Source: Acidobacteriota bacterium (lineage in GTDB: Bacteria > Acidobacteriota > Vicinamibacteria > Vicinamibacterales > SCN-69-37). Taken from it: a stretch of 7,675 bases of DNA. Numbering within the stretch: position 1 is the first letter of the stretch; every line of letters starts with the position of its first letter. Below the pieces are notes generated by a model, which made no database searches, had not been told where the DNA came from, and saw only the letters and a program-made list of their open reading frames with translations. Location: the NCBI GenBank assembly GCA_024653875.1, contig JANLHE010000233.1:1-7675 (forward strand), written 5' to 3'. Made by a program: the position numbers and the translations under genes. Positions 1 to 6,430 of the stretch are shown piece by piece.

Positions 1-1
1 G

Positions 2-361
2 GCGCTCGACAACTTCGACGTCATCGCGCGGTGGCGCGTCCGGGAGAACGGCGTGGCGCTCGACACGCGGGGAAATTTTTACGACGGCACGCCCGTGGCG
101 TCGCCCGCGGATTTGTCCGCCGTGCTGCTTAAGCGTCCCGCGCCGCTGATGCGCACGCTGACAGAGAACCTGATGGCGTACGCGCTGGGCCGGCGGACGG
201 AGTACTTCGACCAGCCCACCATCCGGGCGATTACACGCAAGGCCGCGCCGGGCGGGTATCCGATGTCCGACCTGGTCCTGGGCGTCATCAGCAGCGACGC
301 ATTCCGTTCGAGCCGGGCCGAGGCCGTGGTCGACGCGAGTGCCAGTGGAGCACGACGGTAG
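2..361 (+). CDS. DUF1592/DUF1588/DUF1585-family exported protein, C-terminal fragment
   Basis: This is the last 119 residues of a protein whose start lies outside the window; the reading frame is open from base 2 with no stop until TAG at 359-361. The first visible residues (ALDNFDVIARWR) match the end of a DUF1588 domain. The following part has the DUF1585 pattern: an R-T-L-T-E-N-L-M-A-Y-A-L-G-R core, then EYFD, and a closing I-S-S-D-A-F segment. Full-length members of this family in planctomycetes and acidobacteria are usually large secreted proteins, often with a c-type cytochrome-like N-terminal region, and are typically encoded next to DUF1552 genes, as here. The molecular function is not established. 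A GTG at 53 is in frame but is an internal valine, since homologous sequence continues upstream of it. It is 37 bases upstream of the DUF1552 gene and probably in the same operon. Family assignment is from remembered motif patterns. Confidence 0.85.
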   Translation, partial: ALDNFDVIARWRVRENGVALDTRGNFYDGTPVASPADLSAVLLKRPAPLMRTLTENLMAYALGRRTEYFDQPTIRAITRKAAPGGYPMSDLVLGVISSDAFRSSRAEAVVDASASGARR

Positions 362-386
362 CGCCCTCGTTCCGGGGGCCAATTGC

Positions 387-392
387 AGGAGA
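387..392 (+). promoter_or_regulatory. Ribosome-binding site of the DUF1552 gene
   Basis: AGGAGA lies six bases before the ATG at 399. It supports that ATG over the in-frame GTG at 339, which has no comparable site and would overlap the upstream gene by 23 bases. Confidence 0.75.
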
Positions 393-398
393 CGATCG

Positions 399-1787
399 AT
401 GTCCTATCTCACCGGGAAATATCTGCCACGGCGGACGTTCTTGCGCGGCATGGGCGCCACGGTCGCGTTGCCGTTCCTGGACGCGATGGTCCCCGCCGGC
501 CTCAGCCGCACGGCCCGCGCGGCCACCGCGCCGACGCACACGCGCCTTGTGTGCATCGAGGAGGTGCACGGGCTGGCCGGGTGCAACGGCATCGGCGCCG
601 GCAAGCACCTGTTCGCGCCCGAGCAGGTCGGCCGCAATTACACCCTGGTGCCGGATAACCCGCTGAGCACCCTGGACGCGTATCGCGACTACACCACGAT
701 CGTCAGCAACACGGACGTGCGGATGGCCGAGGCCTTCGCCGCGCCCGAAATCGGCGGCGACCACTTCCGGTCGAGCGCCGTGTTCCTCACGCAGTCCCAC
801 CCGAAGCAGACGCAGGGGTCCGACATCTGGGCGGGCACATCGCTCGATCAGCTGTATGCGAACACGTTCGGCCAGTCGACGCCGCTGCCGTCGATGCAGT
901 TCTGCATCGAGAACCTGGATCAGGCGGGCGGGTGCACGTACAACTACTCGTGCGCGTACACCGATTCGATTTCGTGGGCGACGCCCAATCAGCCCCTGCC
1001 GATGATTCGCGATCCCCGCGTGGGGTTCGACATGCTGTTCGGATCGGGCGGCACGACGGCGGCGCGCGCGGAGCGGCGCATGACGCGCCGCAGCATCCTC
1101 GATTGGGTGCACGGCGAAGTCACCACCATGCGCGCCTCGCTGGGCGCCTCCGATCGGCTCCGGCTCGACCGCTACCTCGAACACATCAGCGAGATCGAAC
1201 GGCGCATCCGCATGGTGGAGGCGCACAACACCAGCGGCGAGACGCGCGAGTTGCCGGATGCCCCCGTCGGCGTGCCGGACTCGTTCTCCGAACACATGAA
1301 GCTGATGTTCGATCTGCAGGTGCTGGCGCTCCAGACGGACATGACGCGCGTCATCGCGTTCAAGACCGGACGGGACGCGTCGAGCCGCGTGTTCCCGGAG
1401 AGCGGTTCGCCCCAGCCCTTCCACCCGGCCTCGCACCACGGCAACAGCGAGGCGCGGGTGCTGGAGTTCAACAAGATCTGCAAGTACCGCGTCAGCCAGA
1501 CGGCGTATTTCCTGGAACGGATGAAGGAGACGATCGAGGGTGACAGCAATCTTCTCGACAAGACGCTCGTCATCTGGGGCTCGCCGATGGCCGATCCCAA
1601 CGTACACAACCACCGCCGGTGTCCGCTGGTCCTCTTCGGCCACGGCAACGGCATGCTGAAGGGCGGCGTGCACCTGAAGGCCGAGGACGGCACGCCGATG
1701 GCCAACGTGATGCTGGCCCTCATGCAGAACCTCGGCATGGACATGACGTCGTTCGGCGACAGCACCGCGCCGTTGTCGCTGGCGTGA
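399..1787 (+). CDS. Tat-exported DUF1552 (HxxSHH) family protein
   Basis: This is a 462-residue protein of uncharacterised function that is expected to act outside the cytoplasm. The N-terminus carries a twin-arginine signal: RRTFLRG at residues 11-17, then a hydrophobic stretch (about 18-34) and an alanine-rich possible cleavage area near residues 39-43 (TARAAT). The family signature HxxSHH is present as HPASHH at residues 342-347, and a second conserved-looking element, D-P-N-V-H-N-H-R-R, is at 399-407. The length is typical of DUF1552 proteins. The start was chosen from the AGGAGA site and because the Tat motif then sits close to the N-terminus. It follows the DUF1585 gene by 37 bases and precedes the ankyrin gene by 29 bases, consistent with one transcript. 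The family may be related to the alkaline phosphatase/sulfatase fold, but I recall that only loosely and see no classical active site here. No enzymatic reaction should be assigned. Confidence 0.93.
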   Translation: MSYLTGKYLPRRTFLRGMGATVALPFLDAMVPAGLSRTARAATAPTHTRLVCIEEVHGLAGCNGIGAGKHLFAPEQVGRNYTLVPDNPLSTLDAYRDYTTIVSNTDVRMAEAFAAPEIGGDHFRSSAVFLTQSHPKQTQGSDIWAGTSLDQLYANTFGQSTPLPSMQFCIENLDQAGGCTYNYSCAYTDSISWATPNQPLPMIRDPRVGFDMLFGSGGTTAARAERRMTRRSILDWVHGEVTTMRASLGASDRLRLDRYLEHISEIERRIRMVEAHNTSGETRELPDAPVGVPDSFSEHMKLMFDLQVLALQTDMTRVIAFKTGRDASSRVFPESGSPQPFHPASHHGNSEARVLEFNKICKYRVSQTAYFLERMKETIEGDSNLLDKTLVIWGSPMADPNVHNHRRCPLVLFGHGNGMLKGGVHLKAEDGTPMANVMLALMQNLGMDMTSFGDSTAPLSLA

Positions 1788-1802
1788 TTCACGGCGGGTT
1801 TC

Positions 1803-1808
1803 AGGAGA
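1803..1808 (+). promoter_or_regulatory. Ribosome-binding site of the ankyrin gene
   Basis: AGGAGA stands eight bases before the ATG at 1817. It is the same hexamer used by the preceding gene and fixes the start there. The frame is open further upstream, but only inside the DUF1552 gene. Confidence 0.75.
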
Positions 1809-1816
1809 ACACGAGC

Positions 1817-3721
1817 ATGACGCACGCGCGCCGCATCCTTGGTCATCTGGCGACGGCGGTCCTGTGCACGACCGCCGCCCTGTGGGCCGCGCCGCAGGGG
1901 CCCGCCGTGGCGGAGGCCGCGCGGCGCGGGGACATGGCCGGCCTGCGCGCGCTTCTGGCGACGGGCGCCGACGCCAACGCCGCGCCCGGCGACGGGATGA
2001 CGGCGCTGCACTGGGCGGCCGAGCGCGGCGACGACGCGATGGTGACCGTGCTGGTGGCGGCCGGCGCCTCGGTCGGCGCCCGGACCCGCATCGGAGACTA
2101 CACGCCGCTGCATCTGGCGGCGCGCGCGGGCAGCGGTCCCGCCGTCGCGGCCATCCTCAAAGCCGGCGCGAAGGTGGACGTGGTGACGTCGACCGGGGCC
2201 GCGCAGCCGCTGCATCTGGCGGCGGCTTCCGGGAGCGTGGCCGCGGCGACGAGTCTGCTCGATCACGACGCGAAGGTGGATGTGCGGGAAACCGAGTGGG
2301 GGCAAACACCGCTCATCTTCGCCGCCGCGGCCAATCGGCCGGAGATCGTGCGGCTGCTGATTGAGCGCGGCGCCGACGTGAATCTGATGACGCAGGCCCT
2401 TGATGTGGGCCGGTTTTCAACCCAGGCGCGGCAGGCGCAGACCCTGCAGCGCCAGATTCTGGCCAACGCCGTCCAGCCGGGCCAGGAGCCCACGCCCAGC
2501 CAGATGCAGGCGGCCATAGAGGCCGTCCGTGAGTATTACGTCACCGGCGTCGTGCCGGCGCCACCCCCGGCCGCAGCCGGACGCGGGGGCCGGGCCGGGG
2601 CCGCTCCGGACGGCGGCATGGCCGGTCAGCCCCAGGGCGGACAGGGGAACAACGAGGAGGGGCCGCCGCCGAACATTGCCGCGAAGGGCGGCTTCTCGGC
2701 GTTGCACCACGCGGCGCGCCAGGGCTACGTCGATGTCGTCAAGGCCCTGCTTGACGGCGGCGCGGGCCTCAACGGCAAGAGCGGAGACGGCCACAGCCCC
2801 ATGCTCATCGCGCTCATCAACGGCCAGTTCGATGTCGCCATGGAGCTCATCACGCGGGGCGCCGACGTCAATCTGTCGTCGGACAGCCACGGCGTCACGC
2901 CGCTGTGGGCGACGATCAACGCCCGCTGGCAGCCGCGGACCCGGTTTCCGCAGCCGCAGGAAATGGACCAGCAGCGCGCCAACTACATCGACGTCATGAC
3001 GGCGCTGCTCGAGAAGGGCGCGGATCCGAATGCCCGCATTCGTGTGCACCCGTGGTACATGGTCTACACCGATTGTGGCAACGCCAATTGCGGCCTGTCC
3101 AATTCAGCCGGCGCCACGGCATTCTGGCGCGCGGCGTACGGCACCGACGTGGAAGCGATGCGGCTGCTCGTGAAGTACGGCGCCGATCCGAACGTGCCCA
3201 CCGTCGCGATGCGCGCGGCCGGTCGCGGTGGACGCGGCAGTGGACGCGGCGGCGGCCCCGTGCCCGGCGGCGGTGACGGCGCCGCGCCCGTGACACCGGC
3301 GGCTCCGGTGCTGGATCCATCGGGCCTGCCGCCCGTGCCGAACGGGGGCCCGGCCGTCTATCCGCTGCACGCGGCGGCCGGCGCCGAATACGGCGAAGGG
3401 TTCGCCGGCAACGCGCACCACCACGCGCCGGAGGCGTGGCTGGACACGGTGAAGTACCTGGTGGAAGAACTGGGTGCGGACGTGAACGCGCGCGACAGCG
3501 ACGGGTATACACCGATGCACCACGCCGCGGCCCGTGGCGACAACGAGATGATTCTGTATCTGGTCTCCAAAGGCGCCGACCCCAAGGCCGTCAGCCGCCG
3601 CGGCCAGACCACGGTGGACATGGCCAACGGCCCCGTCTCACGCATCTCGCCGTTCCCGGAGACGATCGCGCTGCTCGAGAAGATGGGCGCGAAGAACAAC
3701 CACCGCTGCCAGTCGTGTTGA
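1817..3721 (+). CDS. Secreted multi-ankyrin-repeat protein with C-terminal CxxC
   Basis: This is a 634-residue protein with an N-terminal signal peptide (about residues 1-25; basic MTHARRILGH, then a hydrophobic run ending WAA). It is therefore probably periplasmic or extracellular, where it would act as a protein-binding scaffold. Ankyrin units, recognisable by TPLHLAA-like and GADVN-like segments, lie roughly at 28-57, 59-91, 94-126, 128-157, 161-190, 291-320, 324-354, 358-406, 431-460, 513-558 and 562-592, with a degenerate last unit to about 625. Long inserts interrupt the array: 191-289 (a Q-rich helix then a Gly/Pro-rich linker), 375-391, 461-512 (Gly/Arg then Pro-rich) and about 523-540. 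Cysteines at 420 and 425 sit in an insert, and the protein ends in CQSC (631-634). There is no convincing lipobox: the Cys at 17 is preceded by leucine. Its place directly after the DUF1585 and DUF1552 genes suggests a shared extracytoplasmic system. The binding partner is unknown. Confidence 0.92.
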   Translation: MTHARRILGHLATAVLCTTAALWAAPQGPAVAEAARRGDMAGLRALLATGADANAAPGDGMTALHWAAERGDDAMVTVLVAAGASVGARTRIGDYTPLHLAARAGSGPAVAAILKAGAKVDVVTSTGAAQPLHLAAASGSVAAATSLLDHDAKVDVRETEWGQTPLIFAAAANRPEIVRLLIERGADVNLMTQALDVGRFSTQARQAQTLQRQILANAVQPGQEPTPSQMQAAIEAVREYYVTGVVPAPPPAAAGRGGRAGAAPDGGMAGQPQGGQGNNEEGPPPNIAAKGGFSALHHAARQGYVDVVKALLDGGAGLNGKSGDGHSPMLIALINGQFDVAMELITRGADVNLSSDSHGVTPLWATINARWQPRTRFPQPQEMDQQRANYIDVMTALLEKGADPNARIRVHPWYMVYTDCGNANCGLSNSAGATAFWRAAYGTDVEAMRLLVKYGADPNVPTVAMRAAGRGGRGSGRGGGPVPGGGDGAAPVTPAAPVLDPSGLPPVPNGGPAVYPLHAAAGAEYGEGFAGNAHHHAPEAWLDTVKYLVEELGADVNARDSDGYTPMHHAAARGDNEMILYLVSKGADPKAVSRRGQTTVDMANGPVSRISPFPETIALLEKMGAKNNHRCQSC

Positions 3722-3727
3722 GGCATT

Positions 3728-3748
3728 GCCGGGTCTGACAGACCCGGC
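3728..3748. terminator. Perfect inverted repeat between convergent genes, candidate bidirectional terminator
   Basis: GCCGGGTCTG (3728-3737) and CAGACCCGGC (3739-3748) are exact reverse complements around a single base. This gives a GC-rich hairpin of about nine pairs with a three-base loop. It begins six bases after the ankyrin stop codon and ends three bases before the stop of the convergent cytochrome-like gene. Position and symmetry fit a shared terminator, but neither side has a clear T tract (only a mildly T-rich CCTACTTCTT on the plus side), so it may be another kind of dispersed palindrome. Confidence 0.55.
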
Positions 3749-3751
3749 GTC

Positions 3752-4594
3752 CTACTTCTTCACTCGATAGGTGCCGTCTTCGGCGCGCACGCGGTGCGCG
3801 GCGTGGCAGGCCTGGCACAGCTGTCCGAGCTTTGCCGCTGACGTCCTCACGTCGCTCCACTGATTCGCCGCCGCGGCGGTCCCAACGGCCGAGGCGATTG
3901 CGACGCCTTCGGTCGCCCATTTCACGGCATCGGAGGCGCCTCGCGCCTCGAAGAACTTCTTCGTGTCCGTGAACAGCTTTCCGAGCAGGGGCGCTTGCTT
4001 GCTGACGATCGCGATGTCGGCGGCCTCCACGCCTTTGCGCAGTTCGGCGTTGGCCGGATTGACCTGCTTCATGACCGCATCGAACGCAACTTCCTGCGGC
4101 GTCAGCGGCACGGGCGGCGCCTTCGCGAGATCCGTCATTGCCGGGTCCACCACCGAGGTGGCCAGCACCATGATCGCGCCGCGGTAGCGTTCCGTCACGG
4201 TGGCGGAAACGTCCAGCGTGTAGGCTCGCGCGCGCCGCTGCAGTTCCGCCTGATCGAAGCGCAGGACGGTGCCGACGACCGTGATGTAGTCACCGGCCTT
4301 TGGCTGCGCCTGCAGGGTGGGCGCGACAATGAAGAGGTCCGTGAGCGACGCCTTTCTGGCGTCCTGGTCCATCGAAAACGTCGTGGCACTGAGCAGCTGT
4401 TCCACCGTGCCGAAGATGGCCACGGTCTGGCCCAGGTAGAGATCCGGATGCAGGAGCAGCGAGCTGGCCGAGACCGGAACCAGGGTGGCGGCGGGCGCCG
4501 GAGCCTGCTGCGCGCGGGTCGCGACCGCGGCAACCATCGCGCACGCACAGACGGTGAGAACCACCTGGTGACGCCAGGTCAATCGTTGCTGCAT
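3752..4594 (-). CDS. Exported OB-like/cytochrome c'-like fusion protein, monohaem
   Basis: This is a 280-residue protein. Residues 1-28 form a signal peptide (hydrophobic VVLTVCACAMVAAVA, plausible cut after TRA). Residues about 40-145 alternate in a beta-strand pattern (YLGQTVAIFGTVEQLL, GDYITVVGTVLRF, YTLDVSATVTERY) that resembles an OB-fold of the tRNA_anti-like or NirD-like kind. Residues about 163-268 look like four amphipathic helices ending in C260-Q-A-C263-H264-A-A-H-R. This is the arrangement of cytochrome c' and c556, in which the single haem site lies at the end of the last helix. M175 in the first helix could be a distal ligand, as in c556, but that is inference. The protein would mature in the periplasm with covalent haem and could serve in electron transfer or gas binding. 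The start is supported by AGGAAGG just upstream. It follows the 419-residue gene by 73 bases. Domain calls rest on pattern reading only; the haem motif is certain as sequence. Confidence 0.85.
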   Translation of the reverse strand: MQQRLTWRHQVVLTVCACAMVAAVATRAQQAPAPAATLVPVSASSLLLHPDLYLGQTVAIFGTVEQLLSATTFSMDQDARKASLTDLFIVAPTLQAQPKAGDYITVVGTVLRFDQAELQRRARAYTLDVSATVTERYRGAIMVLATSVVDPAMTDLAKAPPVPLTPQEVAFDAVMKQVNPANAELRKGVEAADIAIVSKQAPLLGKLFTDTKKFFEARGASDAVKWATEGVAIASAVGTAAAANQWSDVRTSAAKLGQLCQACHAAHRVRAEDGTYRVKK

Positions 4595-4598
4595 GGAA

Positions 4599-4605
4599 CC
4601 TTCCT
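4599..4605 (-). promoter_or_regulatory. Ribosome-binding site of the cytochrome-like gene
   Basis: On the minus strand AGGAAGG precedes the ATG at 4594 by four bases, or seven bases counted from its first AGGA. This is a good Shine-Dalgarno match and supports the chosen start. Confidence 0.65.
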
Positions 4606-4667
4606 ATAACATTTTGGGACGCGCACATCATGCACGGGCCGGGCGGCCTCTGACAAGTCCCGGCGGT

Positions 4668-5927
4668 TCAGGATGCGAGCCGGCCCACCGTGGCGCGGCA
4701 CACGGCGCGCCCGGCATCCGGGTCGTAGACGATCACGGGCATCAGCTGCCCGCGGATGCGTTGTGGATGGCGCTTCGCGTGGCCCATCAGCGCGAGCGCG
4801 AGGGCCTGCCGGGACGCGGGTGCGCCGGCGCCGCCCGAGGGCCCGGTCAGGAGGTCGTTGAACGACACGGTCCAGGGATCGCCCCGCAGGAGCGCGTCGA
4901 CGACCGCGCCCTTGAGCACGTTGTGCGAGAAATTGAAGAACAGCGAGAGCGGGGAGTACGTGTCCGGCTGCGGCTCCAGCGCGTCGAAGAGCGGCTGCAG
5001 GTGTGACGATCGCGCGATCAGTCGCTCGCGGAACGGCCCCGCGCCGAGCAGGGACGCGACATCCGCCGTCAGGCTGCCCAGCAACGCCTCGGCGAGGACG
5101 ACGAGAGACGGTCCGCCTGGGGCACTGTCGTCATGGTGCTCGATCGCCCGCAGCACGACGTCCGCGGCGTAGTGCAGCCATGGGTAGTCGGCCACGTTGT
5201 CGTCGCGCATCGCGTCCGTGCTGCGCGCGTACGTGGCGTGAAACCCGAACCGGAGATGCGCGCCCATGCTGGCGGCATGGCCCAGCGCCACGGCGCGCTG
5301 GCGTTCGAAGGAGAGCGTCCGCACCTGATCGAGGAGCGACACGTAGCCGCGTTCGTCGGGTTCGTAGTGCGAGGTGGCGATGAGCAGCAGCGTCTCCGGA
5401 TCCGAGACAAACGGCTGGCCGCTGCCGTGCGGCCCCTGCAGCTGATCCAGCAGCCCGCCCACGCGGCCGAGCGCGACGTCCGGATCCGTCGTGTCCCAGG
5501 CGCGCAGCGCGAGGAGGGACAGGATGTGGAACGCGTAATAGTCGACGAGGATGGCGAGCGTTCCCGGGTCCGGCCTGTCGTGTCCGCGGACCCTGTGGAC
5601 GAAGTCGAGCACGTCCACCGGAATGATGTCCACGTTGACGTGATCGGCAATACCGTCCCAGTCGTTCAGGGCGTGGAATCCCTCCTCGCGCGTCAGCGCA
5701 TCGGCGGCCTGCACCGCCCGGGCCATCGCCAGGCGATGGCCATCGCCGGTCCAGGCGTGCGTGCGCATCGCGAGACGGAGGGGACCCAGCGCGTCGCCGA
5801 GTGTGGCCGAGGTGCGGACGAGATGGTCGACGTACTCGAGGCGGAGGTTGCTGGCGAGGAATGCTTCGAGTGGTCCCGAGAGTGCGTCGAATCCCTGCGC
5901 CGGCATGCCGCGCGATTCTACCCGCAT
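4668..5927 (-). CDS. Unrecognised 419-residue soluble protein
   Basis: I do not recognise this family. The reading frame is long, agrees with the codon pattern of its neighbours, and encodes a plausible, mostly helical globular protein with no signal peptide or clear membrane segment. It is fairly rich in histidine, aspartate and tryptophan. Notable stretches are DWDGIADHVNVDIIPVDVLDF (89-109), a hydrophobic helix DYYAFHILSLLALRAWD (129-145), SHYEPDERGYVSLL (186-199), DYPWLHYAADVVLRAIEHHDD (247-267) and FFNFSHNVLKGAVVDALLRGD (330-350). The C-terminal part (about 346-410) contains WTVSFNDLLTG and a Gly/Ala linker. Two starts are possible: ATG at 5927 and ATG at 5906 (residue 8). Neither has a strong ribosome-binding site, so the first seven residues are uncertain. 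It is divergent from the YhcH-family gene and upstream of the cytochrome-like gene on the same strand. No function is proposed. Confidence 0.8.
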   Translation of the reverse strand: MRVESRGMPAQGFDALSGPLEAFLASNLRLEYVDHLVRTSATLGDALGPLRLAMRTHAWTGDGHRLAMARAVQAADALTREEGFHALNDWDGIADHVNVDIIPVDVLDFVHRVRGHDRPDPGTLAILVDYYAFHILSLLALRAWDTTDPDVALGRVGGLLDQLQGPHGSGQPFVSDPETLLLIATSHYEPDERGYVSLLDQVRTLSFERQRAVALGHAASMGAHLRFGFHATYARSTDAMRDDNVADYPWLHYAADVVLRAIEHHDDSAPGGPSLVVLAEALLGSLTADVASLLGAGPFRERLIARSSHLQPLFDALEPQPDTYSPLSLFFNFSHNVLKGAVVDALLRGDPWTVSFNDLLTGPSGGAGAPASRQALALALMGHAKRHPQRIRGQLMPVIVYDPDAGRAVCRATVGRLAS

Positions 5928-5967
5928 CGGGCCGGACCCGCCGGGTTTCTACGATAGGATGCGCCGC
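5928..5967. promoter_or_regulatory. Divergent intergenic region between the 419-residue gene and the YhcH-family gene
   Basis: Only 40 bases (61 if the minus-strand gene starts at 5906) separate two divergent start codons, so promoters for both must lie here or overlap the genes. A TACGAT at 5950-5955 resembles a -10 box on the plus strand, but it is so close to the start that transcripts would be nearly leaderless, and no -35 partner is evident. I see no operator-like palindrome. Confidence 0.3.
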
Positions 5968-6414
5968 ATGGTCAAGGACCTCCTGTCGCTCGCCGATCGC
6001 TACCGCGCGCTGGGCCCGAGGTTCGGCCGGGCCTTCGACTTCGCCCGCTCCACCGATTTCTCCGCGCTCGCCGACGGCACGTATCCGGTGGGGGGGGACG
6101 ATGTGCGGGCGCTGGTGCAGCGGTACACCTCCAAGCCCGCCCACGAGGGACGCTGGGAGGCGCATCGCGCGCACATCGATTTGCAGATGGTGGTGGAGGG
6201 GGAAGAGCACATCGGCGTGGCGCCGCTGGCGCGCCTGACCGCCGAACCCTATGATGCCGACCGCGATCTGTTGTGGCTGACCGGTGACGGCGATCGCGTG
6301 ACGCTGCGGCCCGGCGAGTTCGTGCTGCTGTGGCCCGAGGACGGCCACATGCCCGGTCTGGCGATCGCTGAGCCGGAGCCGGTGTTGAAGGTCGTCTTCA
6401 AGATCGCCGTCTAG
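5968..6414 (+). CDS. YhcH/YjgK/YiaL family protein (DUF386, sugar anomerase-like)
   Basis: This is a 148-residue cytoplasmic protein of the cupin-like family that includes YhcH (NanQ, N-acetylneuraminate anomerase), YiaL, YjgK and the EbgC beta subunit of evolved beta-galactosidase. Family marks are clear: WEAHRAHIDLQMVVEGEE at residues 63-80 (usual form E-A-H-R-x-x-I-D-I-Q-x-x-x-x-G-x-E) and PGEFVLLWPEDGHMPGL at 115-131 (usual form F-P-x-D-x-H-M-P). E64, H66 and H127 are likely site residues by family comparison. The length equals the usual 150 or so residues. The ATG at 5968 is preferred because AGGA at 5956-5959 lies eight bases before it; an alternative ATG at 5959 would add three residues but overlap that site. 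The substrate cannot be read from sequence, and no sialic acid or other sugar genes are adjacent. A run of eight G occurs inside the gene at 6090-6097, at residues 41-43. Confidence 0.93.
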   Translation: MVKDLLSLADRYRALGPRFGRAFDFARSTDFSALADGTYPVGGDDVRALVQRYTSKPAHEGRWEAHRAHIDLQMVVEGEEHIGVAPLARLTAEPYDADRDLLWLTGDGDRVTLRPGEFVLLWPEDGHMPGLAIAEPEPVLKVVFKIAV

Positions 6415-6430
6415 CGTCGAACGCAGCACG

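Noticed and set aside
339..398. GTG start at 339 for the DUF1552 gene
   Set aside because: It would overlap the upstream gene and put 20 residues before the Tat motif. The ATG at 399 has a well-placed AGGAGA.
288..1673. A 461-codon minus-strand open frame opposite the DUF1552 gene
   Set aside because: It is rich in Arg, Ala, His and Val without domain patterns. It is the antisense shadow expected in GC-rich DNA, while the plus-strand frame encodes a recognisable DUF1552 protein.
1853..1870. Possible lipobox around Cys17 of the ankyrin protein
   Set aside because: The residue before the cysteine is leucine rather than Gly/Ala/Ser, so an ordinary signal peptide is more likely.
1172..2305. A 377-codon minus-strand open frame across the DUF1552/ankyrin junction
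   Set aside because: It is opposite two well-supported genes and shows no recognisable domain or ribosome-binding site.
4563..4579. Short inverted repeat ACCTGG/CCAGGT near the start of the cytochrome-like gene
   Set aside because: Six-base arms inside a coding region of GC-rich DNA are expected by chance, and nothing else points to a regulatory role.
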